Assembly (NCBI RefSeq): GCF_012641365.1
Contig: NZ_JABAIM010000001.1
Coordinates: forward strand, 744,001-808,000
Direction of reading: 5' to 3'
DNA: 64,000 nucleotides
From: Leeia aquatica
GTDB lineage: Bacteria > Pseudomonadota > Gammaproteobacteria > Burkholderiales > Leeiaceae
The position numbers and the translations under genes were made by a program. Within the stretch, counting starts at the first letter, position 1. Every line of letters starts with the position of its first letter. The notes below the pieces were generated by a model. That model had not been told where the DNA came from. It saw nothing but the letters and a program-made list of their open reading frames with translations, and did no database searches. Of this stretch, positions 8,835 through 17,226 are shown piece after piece.

Positions 8835-9542
8835 ATGAGCACCTTTGCCGACCGCCTGAAAGCCGCCCGCCAGTACGCAGGCCTCACCCAGAAAGCGCTG
8901 GCCGACCGCTCCGGCGTGCCGCAGCCGAACATCTCGCGCATCGAGCGCGGCGGGCAAGACAGCAGCGCGCATGTAGTGGGGCTGGCCACCGCCTGCGGCG
9001 TGCGCCCGGAGTGGCTGGCCGGCGGGCAGGAACCGATGGTGGCCGAGGGCGGCAACATCGCCTCCGCCCCGCGCCCGGTGCGCGCGTTTGAAGACAGCGA
9101 CCCGCTGGATGCCGACGAGGTGGAAGTACCGCGCCTGACACTGAAGCTCTCCGGCGGCAGTGGCCGCCTGCAATGGGAGATCGACCAGCACGGCGCCTCC
9201 AACCGCTTTCGCAAGAGCTGGTGCGCCAAGAAAGGCCTGCGCGCCGAAAAGCTGGTCACCGTCATGATCGAAGGCGACTCCATGGCCCCCACCATACCGG
9301 ATGGCGCCAGCGTCACCGTCAACACCGCCGACACCACCCTGCGCAATGGCCGCCTGCACGCCATAGACTACCTGGGCGAATTCTTCATCAAACGCCTGCT
9401 GCGCCAGCCCGATGGCTCGCTACTGGTACGCAGCGACAACCCGGACAAAACCCGCTACCCGGACTGGCCCATCTCCCCCGAACACGCCGACGCCCTGCGG
9501 GTACTCGGCGCACCGGTGAGTGTGTCGGCGGATCTGGATTGA
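8835..9542 (+). CDS. CI/LexA-like phage repressor with S24 peptidase domain
   Basis: Residues 5-60 form an Xre-type helix-turn-helix (LTQKALADRSGVPQPNISRI). Residues 140-220 form an S24/LexA-like domain with nucleophile Ser149 in EGDSM and probable general base Lys186 in FIKRL, so RecA-stimulated self-cleavage looks possible. Length 235 is standard. It diverges from a three-gene phage operon across a 225-base region with palindromes. No integrase, excisionase or Cro-like gene is beside it. Probable role: repressor of the divergent operon and of itself. Confidence 0.9.
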   Translation: MSTFADRLKAARQYAGLTQKALADRSGVPQPNISRIERGGQDSSAHVVGLATACGVRPEWLAGGQEPMVAEGGNIASAPRPVRAFEDSDPLDADEVEVPRLTLKLSGGSGRLQWEIDQHGASNRFRKSWCAKKGLRAEKLVTVMIEGDSMAPTIPDGASVTVNTADTTLRNGRLHAIDYLGEFFIKRLLRQPDGSLLVRSDNPDKTRYPDWPISPEHADALRVLGAPVSVSADLD

Positions 9543-9614
9543 GGGGGGCGGCGGCATGACTTTAATGTACAAACCTATGGAATGTGACAGGGCTGAAACA
9601 GGAGACTTGCACTG

Positions 9615-11009
9615 ATGCTAACCTCATTACATATAAAAAACTTCAAGGCATGGCAGGATACTGGCCCCATCAGGCTGGCGCCACTTACAGTGATTTTTGG
9701 TGCTAATAGTGCGGGTAAAAGTAGTCTGGGTCATTTATTGCTGGCCCTTAAGCAAACTGCGCTCTCAGCAGACCGAAAGCGACCTCTCCATTTGGGAGAT
9801 GATAATGCCCTGATTGATTTGGGTACATTTGAAGAGTGCTTGCATAACCACGACCTGCTAAACACCTTGGAGTTTGAACTAGGCTGGAAAATACCAGGCA
9901 AGGAATTGGAAGCACGGGACCCTCTGACCCATGACAAATTTACAGGTGATGAATTAAAAATTTCAGTGACACTCTCTGCTGATTACAAAAAACAACCTCG
10001 AGTGGATAAGCTAACATATCAGCTTCTTGCTAATAGCTCAGTCCAGCTTGCTGTAAAATATGGCAGAGACGATAAAGAAAGGCTCGCAATAAAATCCAGT
10101 GAATACAAATTTGTACGCAACACAGGCAGAGGTTGGCCATTGGATGATCCAGACAAGTTTTACCGTATTTCTGATCAAAGTCGCGCTCGTTTCCAGAATG
10201 CAGAATTCCTGTCAGATTTTGCGTTAAGCACTGAGGCAGCGCTGAACAGCATTTACTACCTTGGGCCACTGCGAGAGCACCCAAAGCGTATCTATTCATG
10301 GTCTGGTGAAACACCGGAAAGTGTTGGACAAAAAGGTGAATTTGCTGTTGCCGCCATTCTGGCAGCCAGCGCGCAAAACCGGAGGCTTAACCGTAGGGCT
10401 AAAAAACCTCTGTCGCGGTTTGACGCTTTTATTGCGCAATGGCTCAAAGACCTAGGGATCATTGAAAGCTTTGAAGTGAAGCCTGTCGCGGAGGGGCGTA
10501 AAGAATACGAAGTTGTGGTGAAAACTCATGCTACCGCCAGCGAAGTAAAGATTACCGACGTTGGTTTCGGCGTGTCACAGGTTTTACCCGCTCTAGTCCA
10601 AGCCTTTTACTGTCCACCAAACACAACCATCTGGATGGAGCAACCCGAAATTCATTTGCACCCTCAGGTACAGGCCGAGCTTGCTGATGTTTTTATATCC
10701 GCCACGCAGGTTTCCGAAAACGCTAAGGCACGCAATGTGCAATTAATCGTTGAAAGCCATTCCGAGCATTTTCTCAATCGCCTACAACGCCGCATTGCGG
10801 AAGGTGCAATAGCACCAGAAAATGTAGCTGTCTATTTCTGCCGTCGAGCCGGTGCCGCCGCGGAGTTAGAGCCACTACGCCTGAATATGTTTGGAGAAAT
10901 AGAAAACTGGCCTGAAAACTTCTTTGGTGACGAAATGGCTGATATTTCAGGTCGTGCTTTAGCAGCAATGCAGCGAAAAAAGGAACTTGCCAAAGAGGCT
11001 CCACAATGA
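9615..11009 (+). CDS. AAA ATPase (DUF3696 / AAA15-like), defence candidate
   Basis: 464 residues with an SMC/ABC-type layout: N-terminal LHIKNFKAW strand, Walker A GANSAGKS at residues 29-36, signature-like VGFGVSQVLPAL near 318-329, Walker B variant IWMEQPEIHLHP at 339-350 and a switch histidine in ESHSEHFLNRL. These features fit the OLD-like AAA15/DUF3696 ATPases, many of which work with a nuclease in phage defence. The stop overlaps the start of the PIN gene by four bases (ATGA). Visibly AT-richer than its flanks, which suggests transfer. The biological role is inferred. Confidence 0.85.
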   Translation: MLTSLHIKNFKAWQDTGPIRLAPLTVIFGANSAGKSSLGHLLLALKQTALSADRKRPLHLGDDNALIDLGTFEECLHNHDLLNTLEFELGWKIPGKELEARDPLTHDKFTGDELKISVTLSADYKKQPRVDKLTYQLLANSSVQLAVKYGRDDKERLAIKSSEYKFVRNTGRGWPLDDPDKFYRISDQSRARFQNAEFLSDFALSTEAALNSIYYLGPLREHPKRIYSWSGETPESVGQKGEFAVAAILAASAQNRRLNRRAKKPLSRFDAFIAQWLKDLGIIESFEVKPVAEGRKEYEVVVKTHATASEVKITDVGFGVSQVLPALVQAFYCPPNTTIWMEQPEIHLHPQVQAELADVFISATQVSENAKARNVQLIVESHSEHFLNRLQRRIAEGAIAPENVAVYFCRRAGAAAELEPLRLNMFGEIENWPENFFGDEMADISGRALAAMQRKKELAKEAPQ

Positions 11010-11545
11010 TACGCGCAGTGATTGATACCAATGTCATTTTGGTTGCCAACGAACAGCATGCGAATGTTTCTCCAGATTGTATCATCGAGTGTATTAAACG
11101 CTTGCAGACCATGGGAAAAAATGGCATAACGGTCATTGACGATGGATTTCGCATTCTGAAAGAGTATCAAAACAAAACGCGCCTACACCCTCCCAAAGGG
11201 GTTGGTGATGTCTTTCTGAAAGAACTGTTACGCCACGTTGGAAATCCAAAGCGAGTGGAGCAGATCAAGCTAACTGAGCTGGCCGAGGATGAATTCGCTG
11301 AATTCCCGGATAAAAACTTGCTACCGGTGTTTGATGCCCCGGATCGCAAGTTCGCAGCAGTCTCTCACGCTCACCCTGAGAAGCCCCCTGTATGGCAAGC
11401 TGCAGATTGCAAGTGGCTGGATTGGTGGCCTGCACTGCAGAGCAACGGAGTCCGTGTGGAGTTTCTTTGCCCCATGGATGCTTGCGAATTTTATAAAAGT
11501 AAGTTTCCGGACAGACCATTACCAGTATTGCCATTACCAGGTTGA
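11006..11545 (+). CDS. PIN-domain nuclease partner of the ATPase
   Basis: 179 residues. VIDTNVIL near the N-terminus is the PIN signature with Asp7; Glu53, Asp110 or Asp113 in DAPDRKF, and Asp134 complete a plausible four-acid metal site. PIN domains are Mg/Mn-dependent ribonucleases, best known as VapC-type toxins, but this one is longer and has a C-terminal FLCPMDACEF segment. Start overlaps the ATPase stop (ATGA), so the two are translationally coupled. A nuclease effector controlled by the ATPase is the natural reading. Confidence 0.85.
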   Translation: MIRAVIDTNVILVANEQHANVSPDCIIECIKRLQTMGKNGITVIDDGFRILKEYQNKTRLHPPKGVGDVFLKELLRHVGNPKRVEQIKLTELAEDEFAEFPDKNLLPVFDAPDRKFAAVSHAHPEKPPVWQAADCKWLDWWPALQSNGVRVEFLCPMDACEFYKSKFPDRPLPVLPLPG

Positions 11546-11589
11546 GCCGTATCGACTTTTGCGTTCCCCCCTTTCCCCGGAGCTTCCCC

Positions 11590-12006
11590 ATGACTACCCT
11601 TACCGTCGAAACCCTCGTCCAGGCCCCGGTTGCTGAAGTTTGGCGGGCGTATACCACGCCGGAGGACATCATGCAGTGGAATGCGGCGTCGGACGATTGG
11701 CATACGCCGCGGGCGTCGGTGGACCTGCGCGAAGGCGGGGCGTTTTCTTCCCGCATGGAGGCACGGGATGGCAGCATGGGCTTTGATTTTGCCGGTACTT
11801 ACACCCGTATTGTGCCGTTGCAGCGGATTGAGTATGCGTTTGGTGAGCGCTCGGCGCAGGTGGAGTTTGTCGCCGGTGAGCAGGGTGTCACCGTGCGGGT
11901 GACGTTTGAGGCGGAGACGGTCTATCCGCTGGAGCAGCAGCAGGCGGGCTGGCAGGCGATTCTGGATTGCTTTGCCCGCCATGTGCAGGCCCGCTCCCGC
12001 GCATAA
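11590..12006 (+). CDS. SRPBCC / AHSA1-like domain protein
   Basis: 138 residues beginning MTTLTVETLVQAPVAEVWRA, with YTTPEDIMQWN and the C-terminal helix GWQAILDCFARHVQ, the usual START/AHSA1 fold features. Family members bind small hydrophobic ligands or act as stress proteins; the ligand is not predictable. The start at 11590 follows CGGAG; an earlier in-frame start lacks a site. GC-rich again, marking the right edge of the AT-rich ATPase-PIN island. Confidence 0.85.
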   Translation: MTTLTVETLVQAPVAEVWRAYTTPEDIMQWNAASDDWHTPRASVDLREGGAFSSRMEARDGSMGFDFAGTYTRIVPLQRIEYAFGERSAQVEFVAGEQGVTVRVTFEAETVYPLEQQQAGWQAILDCFARHVQARSRA

Positions 12007-12103
12007 GGTACCGCCCGGGCGCGTTTGCCAGGGCCCCGGGCTTGCCCCTTGCCGGTGGCTGGCTTAGACTGCCATGCCATCGACATACCCCTTCCGGACC
12101 GCC

Positions 12104-12634
12104 ATGCCTTTCCGCCCTCTGTACGGCCCTCTATTATGCTTACTGGCCCTGCCTGCGCTGGCCGGTAGTGCAGCGCAGTGGCAGTATGGCAGCGATCTGC
12201 GCAACCCCACGGCCTGGCTGTATAGCCGCGAGGTGGTGAATGCGTATGAGGCGTCGCAGGGGCGCAGCCCGAACCCGATCGGGCTGACCATTCGCCAGCA
12301 GGGCCGCCGTGCGCCGGAGGTGTCGCTGGGGCAGGAGAAAGGCAGCTTTTACTGCCCGCGCCACCGCTGTGATGTCACACTGCAGTTTGACGATCAGCCC
12401 GCGGAGCCGTGGCCTGCGCATGCGGACCCGATCCCATGGGCGCCGCGCAGTTATCATCACTACACTTTCAAGCTGGACCGCAGCCGTGAGTTGATCCAGC
12501 GCCTGCAGCACAGCCACCGCATGGTGATGACAGTACGCAGCTACCCCGATATCATCCTGACCGCCCGCTTTGAGGCCGAGCCGCTGCTGTGGCCGCCACA
12601 AGCCCCCAGTAACCCGCCCCCGGAACCTGTGTGA
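12104..12634 (+). CDS. secreted protein, first member of a three-gene paralogous family
   Basis: Signal peptide MPFRPLYGPLLCLLALPALAGS, then about 150 residues. The core (IRQQ, GSFYCPRHRCDVTLQFDDQP, then SRELIQRLQHSHRMVMTV) parallels the C-terminal domains of the two zinc-ribbon proteins downstream, with a conserved Cys-X4-Cys and a FDDQP or FDQ motif. The fold recalls small periplasmic domains such as the TagO C-terminus, but that is not established. Stop overlaps the next GTG start, so the pair is an operon. The start is chosen to give a clean signal peptide; ATG 12074 is also possible. Confidence 0.75.
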   Translation: MPFRPLYGPLLCLLALPALAGSAAQWQYGSDLRNPTAWLYSREVVNAYEASQGRSPNPIGLTIRQQGRRAPEVSLGQEKGSFYCPRHRCDVTLQFDDQPAEPWPAHADPIPWAPRSYHHYTFKLDRSRELIQRLQHSHRMVMTVRSYPDIILTARFEAEPLLWPPQAPSNPPPEPV

Positions 12635-13572
12635 AAACCTCAACCTGCCCCGCTTGCCAGCACCCCCTGCCCCCTCATGCGCAAACCTGCCCGCAGTGCG
12701 GCGCAGCCCTGCCGCCCGCCGCCTCGCCCGCACGGGCCGGGGTGAGCAAATGGCAGTGGTATGGTGGGCTGACGGTGCTGGTGCTGGGCGTGTTGTCTCT
12801 GCCGCTGATCTGGTATGTGCAGCGCCCGGCCATGCAGGAGGCCTCTGGCGCACAGCTTGCCGTTGCCGCCGTACCGGTGGCCTCGGCCCCTGTTGCCCCG
12901 GCCAGCGAGGTATCGGCATGTGGTGAGTTTCCGCCGCCGCCGGAGCCGTTGGCCTCCATGCCCATTGCCGCCGTCGCACCCGCCGATACCACTGAAGATC
13001 CAGGGCCGCTGGTAGCGGCCTGTGGCAGCGCCCCCTCCACCGCGCAAGGCACGGATGCCACCCAGTGCGCGTATGACATCACATCACAGGATGGGGAGGT
13101 TGCCCCCGTCGTCGGCCCGTGTGTCGATGGGGTAGCCAGCGCAGCGGCCGGTGAAGGCAGCGGCCCGCGCTGGACCTATGTGCAATCCGCCAGCCAGGGG
13201 GACAGTGTGGATACCATGACCGCCCTGCTCACCGCAAAACGCCAGCCCTACCCCGGAGCCCCGTTCAGCAAAAGCACCACGCTGAGCATCCGCCGAGGCC
13301 CCGGCAACCTGCTGCAAGCCATGCTGGAGGTGGATGATGGCCGCTTTCTATGCGATGACGGCTGCACCGTACAGCTCCGCTTTGACCAGCGCAAGCCCGT
13401 CCGCTGGCGCGCCAGGCGCGGCGAAGCGCTGCAACAGGTTATCCTGCAAGACCCGCAGAAGCTGGTCAATCTGCTGCGTGAGAGCCAGAAGCTGACGGTG
13501 GGCTTTGACATCTACAGGATGGACCCGCAAACCACCACCTTCGACAACATCACCGGCCTGCGGCTGGAATAA
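12631..13572 (+). CDS. zinc-ribbon, membrane-anchored protein (paralogue 2)
   Basis: An N-terminal zinc ribbon (CPACQ ... CPQCG, residues 5-24) is followed by one membrane helix (about 44-63), a long Pro/Ala linker and a C-terminal domain with LSIRRGPG, DGRFLCDDGCTVQLRFDQRK, LLRESQKLTV and a final FDNITGLRLE. The cytoplasmic ribbon and external domain may sense and transmit, but no function is known. GTG start overlaps the upstream stop (GTGA). The C-terminal domain is clearly related to the genes on both sides. Confidence 0.78.
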   Translation: MKTSTCPACQHPLPPHAQTCPQCGAALPPAASPARAGVSKWQWYGGLTVLVLGVLSLPLIWYVQRPAMQEASGAQLAVAAVPVASAPVAPASEVSACGEFPPPPEPLASMPIAAVAPADTTEDPGPLVAACGSAPSTAQGTDATQCAYDITSQDGEVAPVVGPCVDGVASAAAGEGSGPRWTYVQSASQGDSVDTMTALLTAKRQPYPGAPFSKSTTLSIRRGPGNLLQAMLEVDDGRFLCDDGCTVQLRFDQRKPVRWRARRGEALQQVILQDPQKLVNLLRESQKLTVGFDIYRMDPQTTTFDNITGLRLE

Positions 13573-13581
13573 ACGCCCTCC

Positions 13582-13603
13582 GGGCCGGGTAGCCTCCCGG
13601 CCC
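13582..13603 (+). terminator. GC-rich hairpin after the zinc-ribbon gene
   Basis: GGGCCGGG and CCCGGCCC form a perfect 8-bp stem around a six-base loop nine bases after the stop codon. There is no T-run immediately downstream, only CTTATCCCGATTTT, so intrinsic termination is possible but not strong. Confidence 0.4.
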
Positions 13604-13823
13604 CTTATCCCGATTTTACCTGCAGCAAACTTCCTTTTAAATACAGCAGCATACGGTGTCAGTGGCAATCGCTGAAACGTTACGATTTCTTCCGTTGACA
13701 TTTAAAATAGAACAAATGTTCAATATCGACCGTCTGACCCGCCAGTACATTTGGGCAGGTCAGCAGGGAGTTGTCCGTACCGCTGTTGTTATACAAAACC
13801 TCATCAACACTGGAAGGATCATC

Positions 13824-14216
13824 ATGCAAGCTCTTGCCATTCTGGCGCTGGTTTTTGCCGCACTCTCCACCTTTATCCCGGTCGTTGGCCTGTGGATTGC
13901 CATGCTGTGCAGCGTGGTGGCCATCATCACATTCCGCAAGCACCCTACGCTGTCCGGAATCGCCATCGGCATCAACATCATCGTCACCGCTTTCCTGAGC
14001 CCCAGCCTGCTCGTGGCCTCCGCAGTGGTGGCCACCGAAGCCGTCATTGCAGCCTCTGGCGCCACTGAAGCTGTGCAAACGACCAAGGCCAATACGGCCT
14101 TCTTCAGCGTCTACACCTTCTATGTCGGCTGGCATGTGGTGTCGCTGGCACTGGGTCTGGTGCTGTACTTCACCCGCAAGAAGGATAGCGCCCAGCCAGC
14201 CAATCAGGCCGCCTGA
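13824..14216 (+). CDS. small multi-span membrane protein, 130 aa
   Basis: Three or four hydrophobic segments: residues 2-19, 21-34, 41-73 (possibly two) and 100-119, followed by a short basic tail FTRKKDSAQPANQ. ATG 13824 follows GGAAGGA at good spacing; longer in-frame versions start with sequence that is not membrane-like. No family recognised. Bounded on both sides by hairpins, so likely its own transcription unit. Confidence 0.7.
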   Translation: MQALAILALVFAALSTFIPVVGLWIAMLCSVVAIITFRKHPTLSGIAIGINIIVTAFLSPSLLVASAVVATEAVIAASGATEAVQTTKANTAFFSVYTFYVGWHVVSLALGLVLYFTRKKDSAQPANQAA

Positions 14217-14230
14217 GTTTTGCCCTGCGG

Positions 14231-14266
14231 ACGGGTCAGCCCATACGGGCTGGCCCGTTTGTTTTA
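14231..14266 (+). terminator. Rho-independent terminator
   Basis: ACGGGTCAGCCC pairs with GGGCTGGCCCGT (one G-T pair) around the loop ATAC and is followed by TTGTTTTA. Position just after the membrane protein stop codon fits a terminator of that gene. Confidence 0.75.
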
Positions 14267-14341
14267 TGCTTTAGCCCCACCGGCGCCGCTCCTCTTGCGC
14301 CTTAGCAGAGCCACCCCATCCAATCCGGGAATGCCAGCCCC

Positions 14342-15025
14342 ATGAGCACCACAGCCTGCCGCGAATGCAATCTGCAGATCAGCCCGAATGTTGCCAACTG
14401 CCCTGGCTGTGGGGCGGCGGTGCGGCAACCCGGCAACACGGGCTGCTCGCTGTTGTTCATTGCCTTGGTGATTTTCGGCTGGGTGATGTGGCTGAGCCGC
14501 AGCTACGCGCCTGCTCCCGACCGCAACACGGCCAGCACCGCCCCCACTGCCGCCACCGTGGAAGCGCCGCCCAACGTCGCCAGCCTGCAGAGTGCTCCTG
14601 TTCCGGATAGCGCGGCGACCCCGCCTTCTCCATGGGAATACAGTGCCAACCCGGACCCGCTGCGCAAGGCTCAAACCCGCGAGGCCAACCTGCGCAGCAG
14701 TGATCTGGATGCCAAGCTGACCGTACGGCAAAGCCCCAAGTACGGCTTTGACATCTACCTCAGCATCCGGCAGGGCCACTTCCAGTGCAGCATGGGCGGC
14801 AGCTGCACCCTGCACGCCCGGTTTGACGACCAGCCGGAGAAAAGCTGGCGCGTCACCGCTTCTAACGATGACGACACCCGCACCGTATTCCTTGCGGAGG
14901 GCAGCAACCGGAAATTCCTCGCCCTGCTGAAAAAATCCAGACAGCTGGTGATTGAAGTGGGCCTCTATCAGCAAGGCGACCAGCAGTTCATCTTCGACAA
15001 CACCACCGGGCTGGAGTGGGACTAA
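14342..15025 (+). CDS. zinc-ribbon, membrane-anchored protein (paralogue 3)
   Basis: 227 residues with the same plan as the gene at 12631: zinc ribbon (CRECN ... CPGCG, residues 7-24), one membrane helix (about 35-51), a Thr/Ala/Pro linker, and a C-terminal domain with LSIRQGHFQCSMGGSCTLHA, RFDDQPEKSW, LLKKSRQLVIE and FDNTTGLEWD. The shared ending FDN-TGL shows recent common ancestry with paralogue 2. Function unknown. Confidence 0.8.
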   Translation: MSTTACRECNLQISPNVANCPGCGAAVRQPGNTGCSLLFIALVIFGWVMWLSRSYAPAPDRNTASTAPTAATVEAPPNVASLQSAPVPDSAATPPSPWEYSANPDPLRKAQTREANLRSSDLDAKLTVRQSPKYGFDIYLSIRQGHFQCSMGGSCTLHARFDDQPEKSWRVTASNDDDTRTVFLAEGSNRKFLALLKKSRQLVIEVGLYQQGDQQFIFDNTTGLEWD

Positions 15026-15029
15026 ACCG

Positions 15030-15203
15030 GTGAAATCCGTAACCTGCCTGCACTGCCAGACCCTGCGGCCAGCCCGACCGCCCCGCTGCCCCAGCTGCGG
15101 ACGGCGGCGCATCCCGCCCCGGCTGGTGCGCGGACTGATGCACGCCCTGCTTGGACTCCTGTTGCTGGGTGGGCCGCTGTGCTGGTGGATCTGGGGGCGG
15201 TGA
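15030..15203 (+). CDS. 57-aa zinc-ribbon membrane peptide
   Basis: A GTG four bases after the previous stop opens a 57-codon frame: VTCLHCQTLRPARPP then CPSCGRRR, a compact zinc ribbon, followed by a basic stretch and one hydrophobic helix (LMHALLGLLLLGGPLCWWIW). It looks like the ribbon-plus-anchor half of the neighbouring paralogues without the external domain. Tight spacing suggests coupling to paralogue 3. Confidence 0.55.
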   Translation: MKSVTCLHCQTLRPARPPRCPSCGRRRIPPRLVRGLMHALLGLLLLGGPLCWWIWGR

Positions 15204-15270
15204 TGCGGGCGTGGCAGGCGTAGCCGGGCCAGGGCTGCGCGCGTGGTCAGCCGCAACCCAAGGGTATGGC

Positions 15271-16617
15271 TTAGCGGGCGACGCCGTTGCTCCCCGCCTG
15301 CACCACCAGTTCAATGTCCAGATCCGGAAAGCGTACCTGCAAGCCGCTTTTCAGGCGTTGCTGGTCGGCAGCGGGCAGGACTGATGGGGTTTGCATGAAA
15401 ACCATCAACACCGGCGGCAGCGGCGTACCATGAGCAATGGCCTGCTCGCCGAACGCGACCGTTACCTTTTGCGCTTCCGGATACTGCGCCAGCAGCTCGC
15501 GGATCAAGGCTTGCCGCTGGAGGCCCCGCGCCTGAAGCTGGTTGCGCTCCGCCTGCAGCCGCGCAATGGTGGCGTTGCGCTCCTCCAGTTGCAGCAGGGT
15601 ATTGCGGTACAGGTCCTGCCGCAGCTCTTGCTTGAGGGAGGCGGTATCCAGGCTGGCGGCGCTGGAATTGCGGATCACCACCTTGACCTCGCCCAGCCCG
15701 GCGGCCAGCAGCTGGCGGCGCACCTCGTCATCCAGCCGCGCAGGCAGCGCCTTGCCACCTACGGTGAGGGTCACGGTACGATCCGTGGCGGAAATGGTCT
15801 TGGCCAGCAGGATAAAGCGGCTATCCTGCTCCAGGCGTTGCAACTGACGGCCCACGGTGGCGGTAAACACCTCCTGCTGGATCAGGCGGTAAGTCAGTAC
15901 CACGCCGGGCAACATGGTGGCGACAACGGCCACCCCGATCAGCAATCGGCTGCGCCGCCGGGCGGACTCATTCAGCGGCGCGCGCATCGGCAGCTTCAGC
16001 AGTTTGACAAACAACAGCGTGGCAAACGCAATGAACACGCAGTTGATGGAAAACAGGTAAAACGCCCCGGCAAAATACCCCAGGTTGCCGGTGGCCAATC
16101 CAAAGCCTGCGGTGCACAGCGGCGGCATCAGCGCAGTAGCAATGGCGACACCGGGTACCGCATTGGAAATGTCCTTGCGGGTCAGCGCCACAATCCCCGC
16201 CGCGCCACCACAGAAGGCGATCAGCACATCCCACACCGTGGGGGTGGTCCGCGCCAGCAGCTCGGACTGCGCCTGGGACAAAGGCGTACACAGAAAATAC
16301 AGCGTTGCCGTCAACAAGCTGATGGCAACAAACACGCCGAAACTGCGCAGCGCCGCCCGAATCAGGGCCACATCATTGACCCCGGCCCCATAGCCGACAC
16401 CGACAATCGGCCCCATCAAGGGTGAAATCAGCATCGCCCCAATGATGACAGCGGTTGAATTGACATTGAGCCCGATCGACGCAATCAGAATCGCAAACAT
16501 CAGCACCCACAGATTGGTGCCGCGCAGCTGCACGCCACGGCGTATTGCCTCATCAATCGAAGCCGCGTCATCCTGATCCTGCCGCAGATCAAACAAGCGC
16601 CACAAGGTTGACTTCAC
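15271..16617 (-). CDS. DUF389 membrane protein
   Basis: 448 residues. The N-terminal half carries six or so membrane segments with the DUF389 hallmark GLNVNSTAVIIGAMLISPLMGPIVGVGYG, and RKDISNAVPGVAIATALMPPLC. The C-terminal half is soluble with a coiled coil around LQLEERNATIARLQAERNQL. DUF389 proteins are conserved inner-membrane proteins of unknown transport role. The start is GTG, set by AGGAGG five bases upstream. Last gene of a three-gene minus-strand run. Confidence 0.9.
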   Translation of the reverse strand: MKSTLWRLFDLRQDQDDAASIDEAIRRGVQLRGTNLWVLMFAILIASIGLNVNSTAVIIGAMLISPLMGPIVGVGYGAGVNDVALIRAALRSFGVFVAISLLTATLYFLCTPLSQAQSELLARTTPTVWDVLIAFCGGAAGIVALTRKDISNAVPGVAIATALMPPLCTAGFGLATGNLGYFAGAFYLFSINCVFIAFATLLFVKLLKLPMRAPLNESARRRSRLLIGVAVVATMLPGVVLTYRLIQQEVFTATVGRQLQRLEQDSRFILLAKTISATDRTVTLTVGGKALPARLDDEVRRQLLAAGLGEVKVVIRNSSAASLDTASLKQELRQDLYRNTLLQLEERNATIARLQAERNQLQARGLQRQALIRELLAQYPEAQKVTVAFGEQAIAHGTPLPPVLMVFMQTPSVLPAADQQRLKSGLQVRFPDLDIELVVQAGSNGVAR

Positions 16618-16722
16618 ACCACCCTCCTGAATCCGATGTCACCATCCGCAACCGGCATGCTGGCGCGCGCCAGGCCGGGGCATCCCGTTGATCGCAGCCC
16701 CGCCGGGGAGCCGCATTCGCCC

Positions 16723-17205
16723 CTACTTTGGCTGCGCCGCCTGTGCGATAAAATCAAAGCGCCCCATGTAGCGGTCAATGCTCAGCTGGTACACCACCCC
16801 ATCCAGCTCCAGCGTTTCATCCTCCGCCAGCGCCTCGTCCAGCCGCTGGGTGATGAAATCCTGCAGCTTATCCGCCAGCTGGTTCAGGTCCGCATCCTTG
16901 TCCAGCCCCAGCGCCACCGCAAACATCGCCTGGCTGCAATGCGCCTCCACATCACAATGCAGCAGGACCCGGCGCAGGCTGTCAGGCGACACCGCCTCCG
17001 CCGTTACCGTCAGCCCCGATGCCACCTTGGCACGGTGCGTACCCGCCGCCGCCGGCCACGACGCCATCACCAGCGGCCACTTCAGCTTCTTGGCGTAGCG
17101 ATTGAACGCCTCGCTAAAGGCAGGCGGTGACACCTTCATCAGCGGCTCCGCCAGCGCCAGACCGGGCAGCAGCAACAAGGGCAACAACAGGGCTTTCAGA
17201 CGCAT
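16723..17205 (-). CDS. secreted hypothetical protein, 160 aa
   Basis: Signal peptide MRLKALLLPLLLLPGLALA. The mature part includes a pair of cysteines in LLHCDVEAHCSQAMFAVALG, probably a disulfide, and acidic helices at the C-terminus (LDEALAEDETLELDG). No family recognised. Starts 21 bases after the preceding gene's stop, in the same orientation, so probably cotranscribed. Confidence 0.7.
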   Translation of the reverse strand: MRLKALLLPLLLLPGLALAEPLMKVSPPAFSEAFNRYAKKLKWPLVMASWPAAAGTHRAKVASGLTVTAEAVSPDSLRRVLLHCDVEAHCSQAMFAVALGLDKDADLNQLADKLQDFITQRLDEALAEDETLELDGVVYQLSIDRYMGRFDFIAQAAQPK

Positions 17206-17226
17206 CCAAGGCTCCAATGCGGGTTA

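Noticed and set aside
15391-16425. A long plus-strand open frame of 344 codons
   Set aside because: It lies entirely antisense to the DUF389 gene, whose sequence, membrane pattern and ribosome site are all convincing. The translated product is rich in Gln, His and Arg as expected of an antisense shadow in GC-rich DNA.
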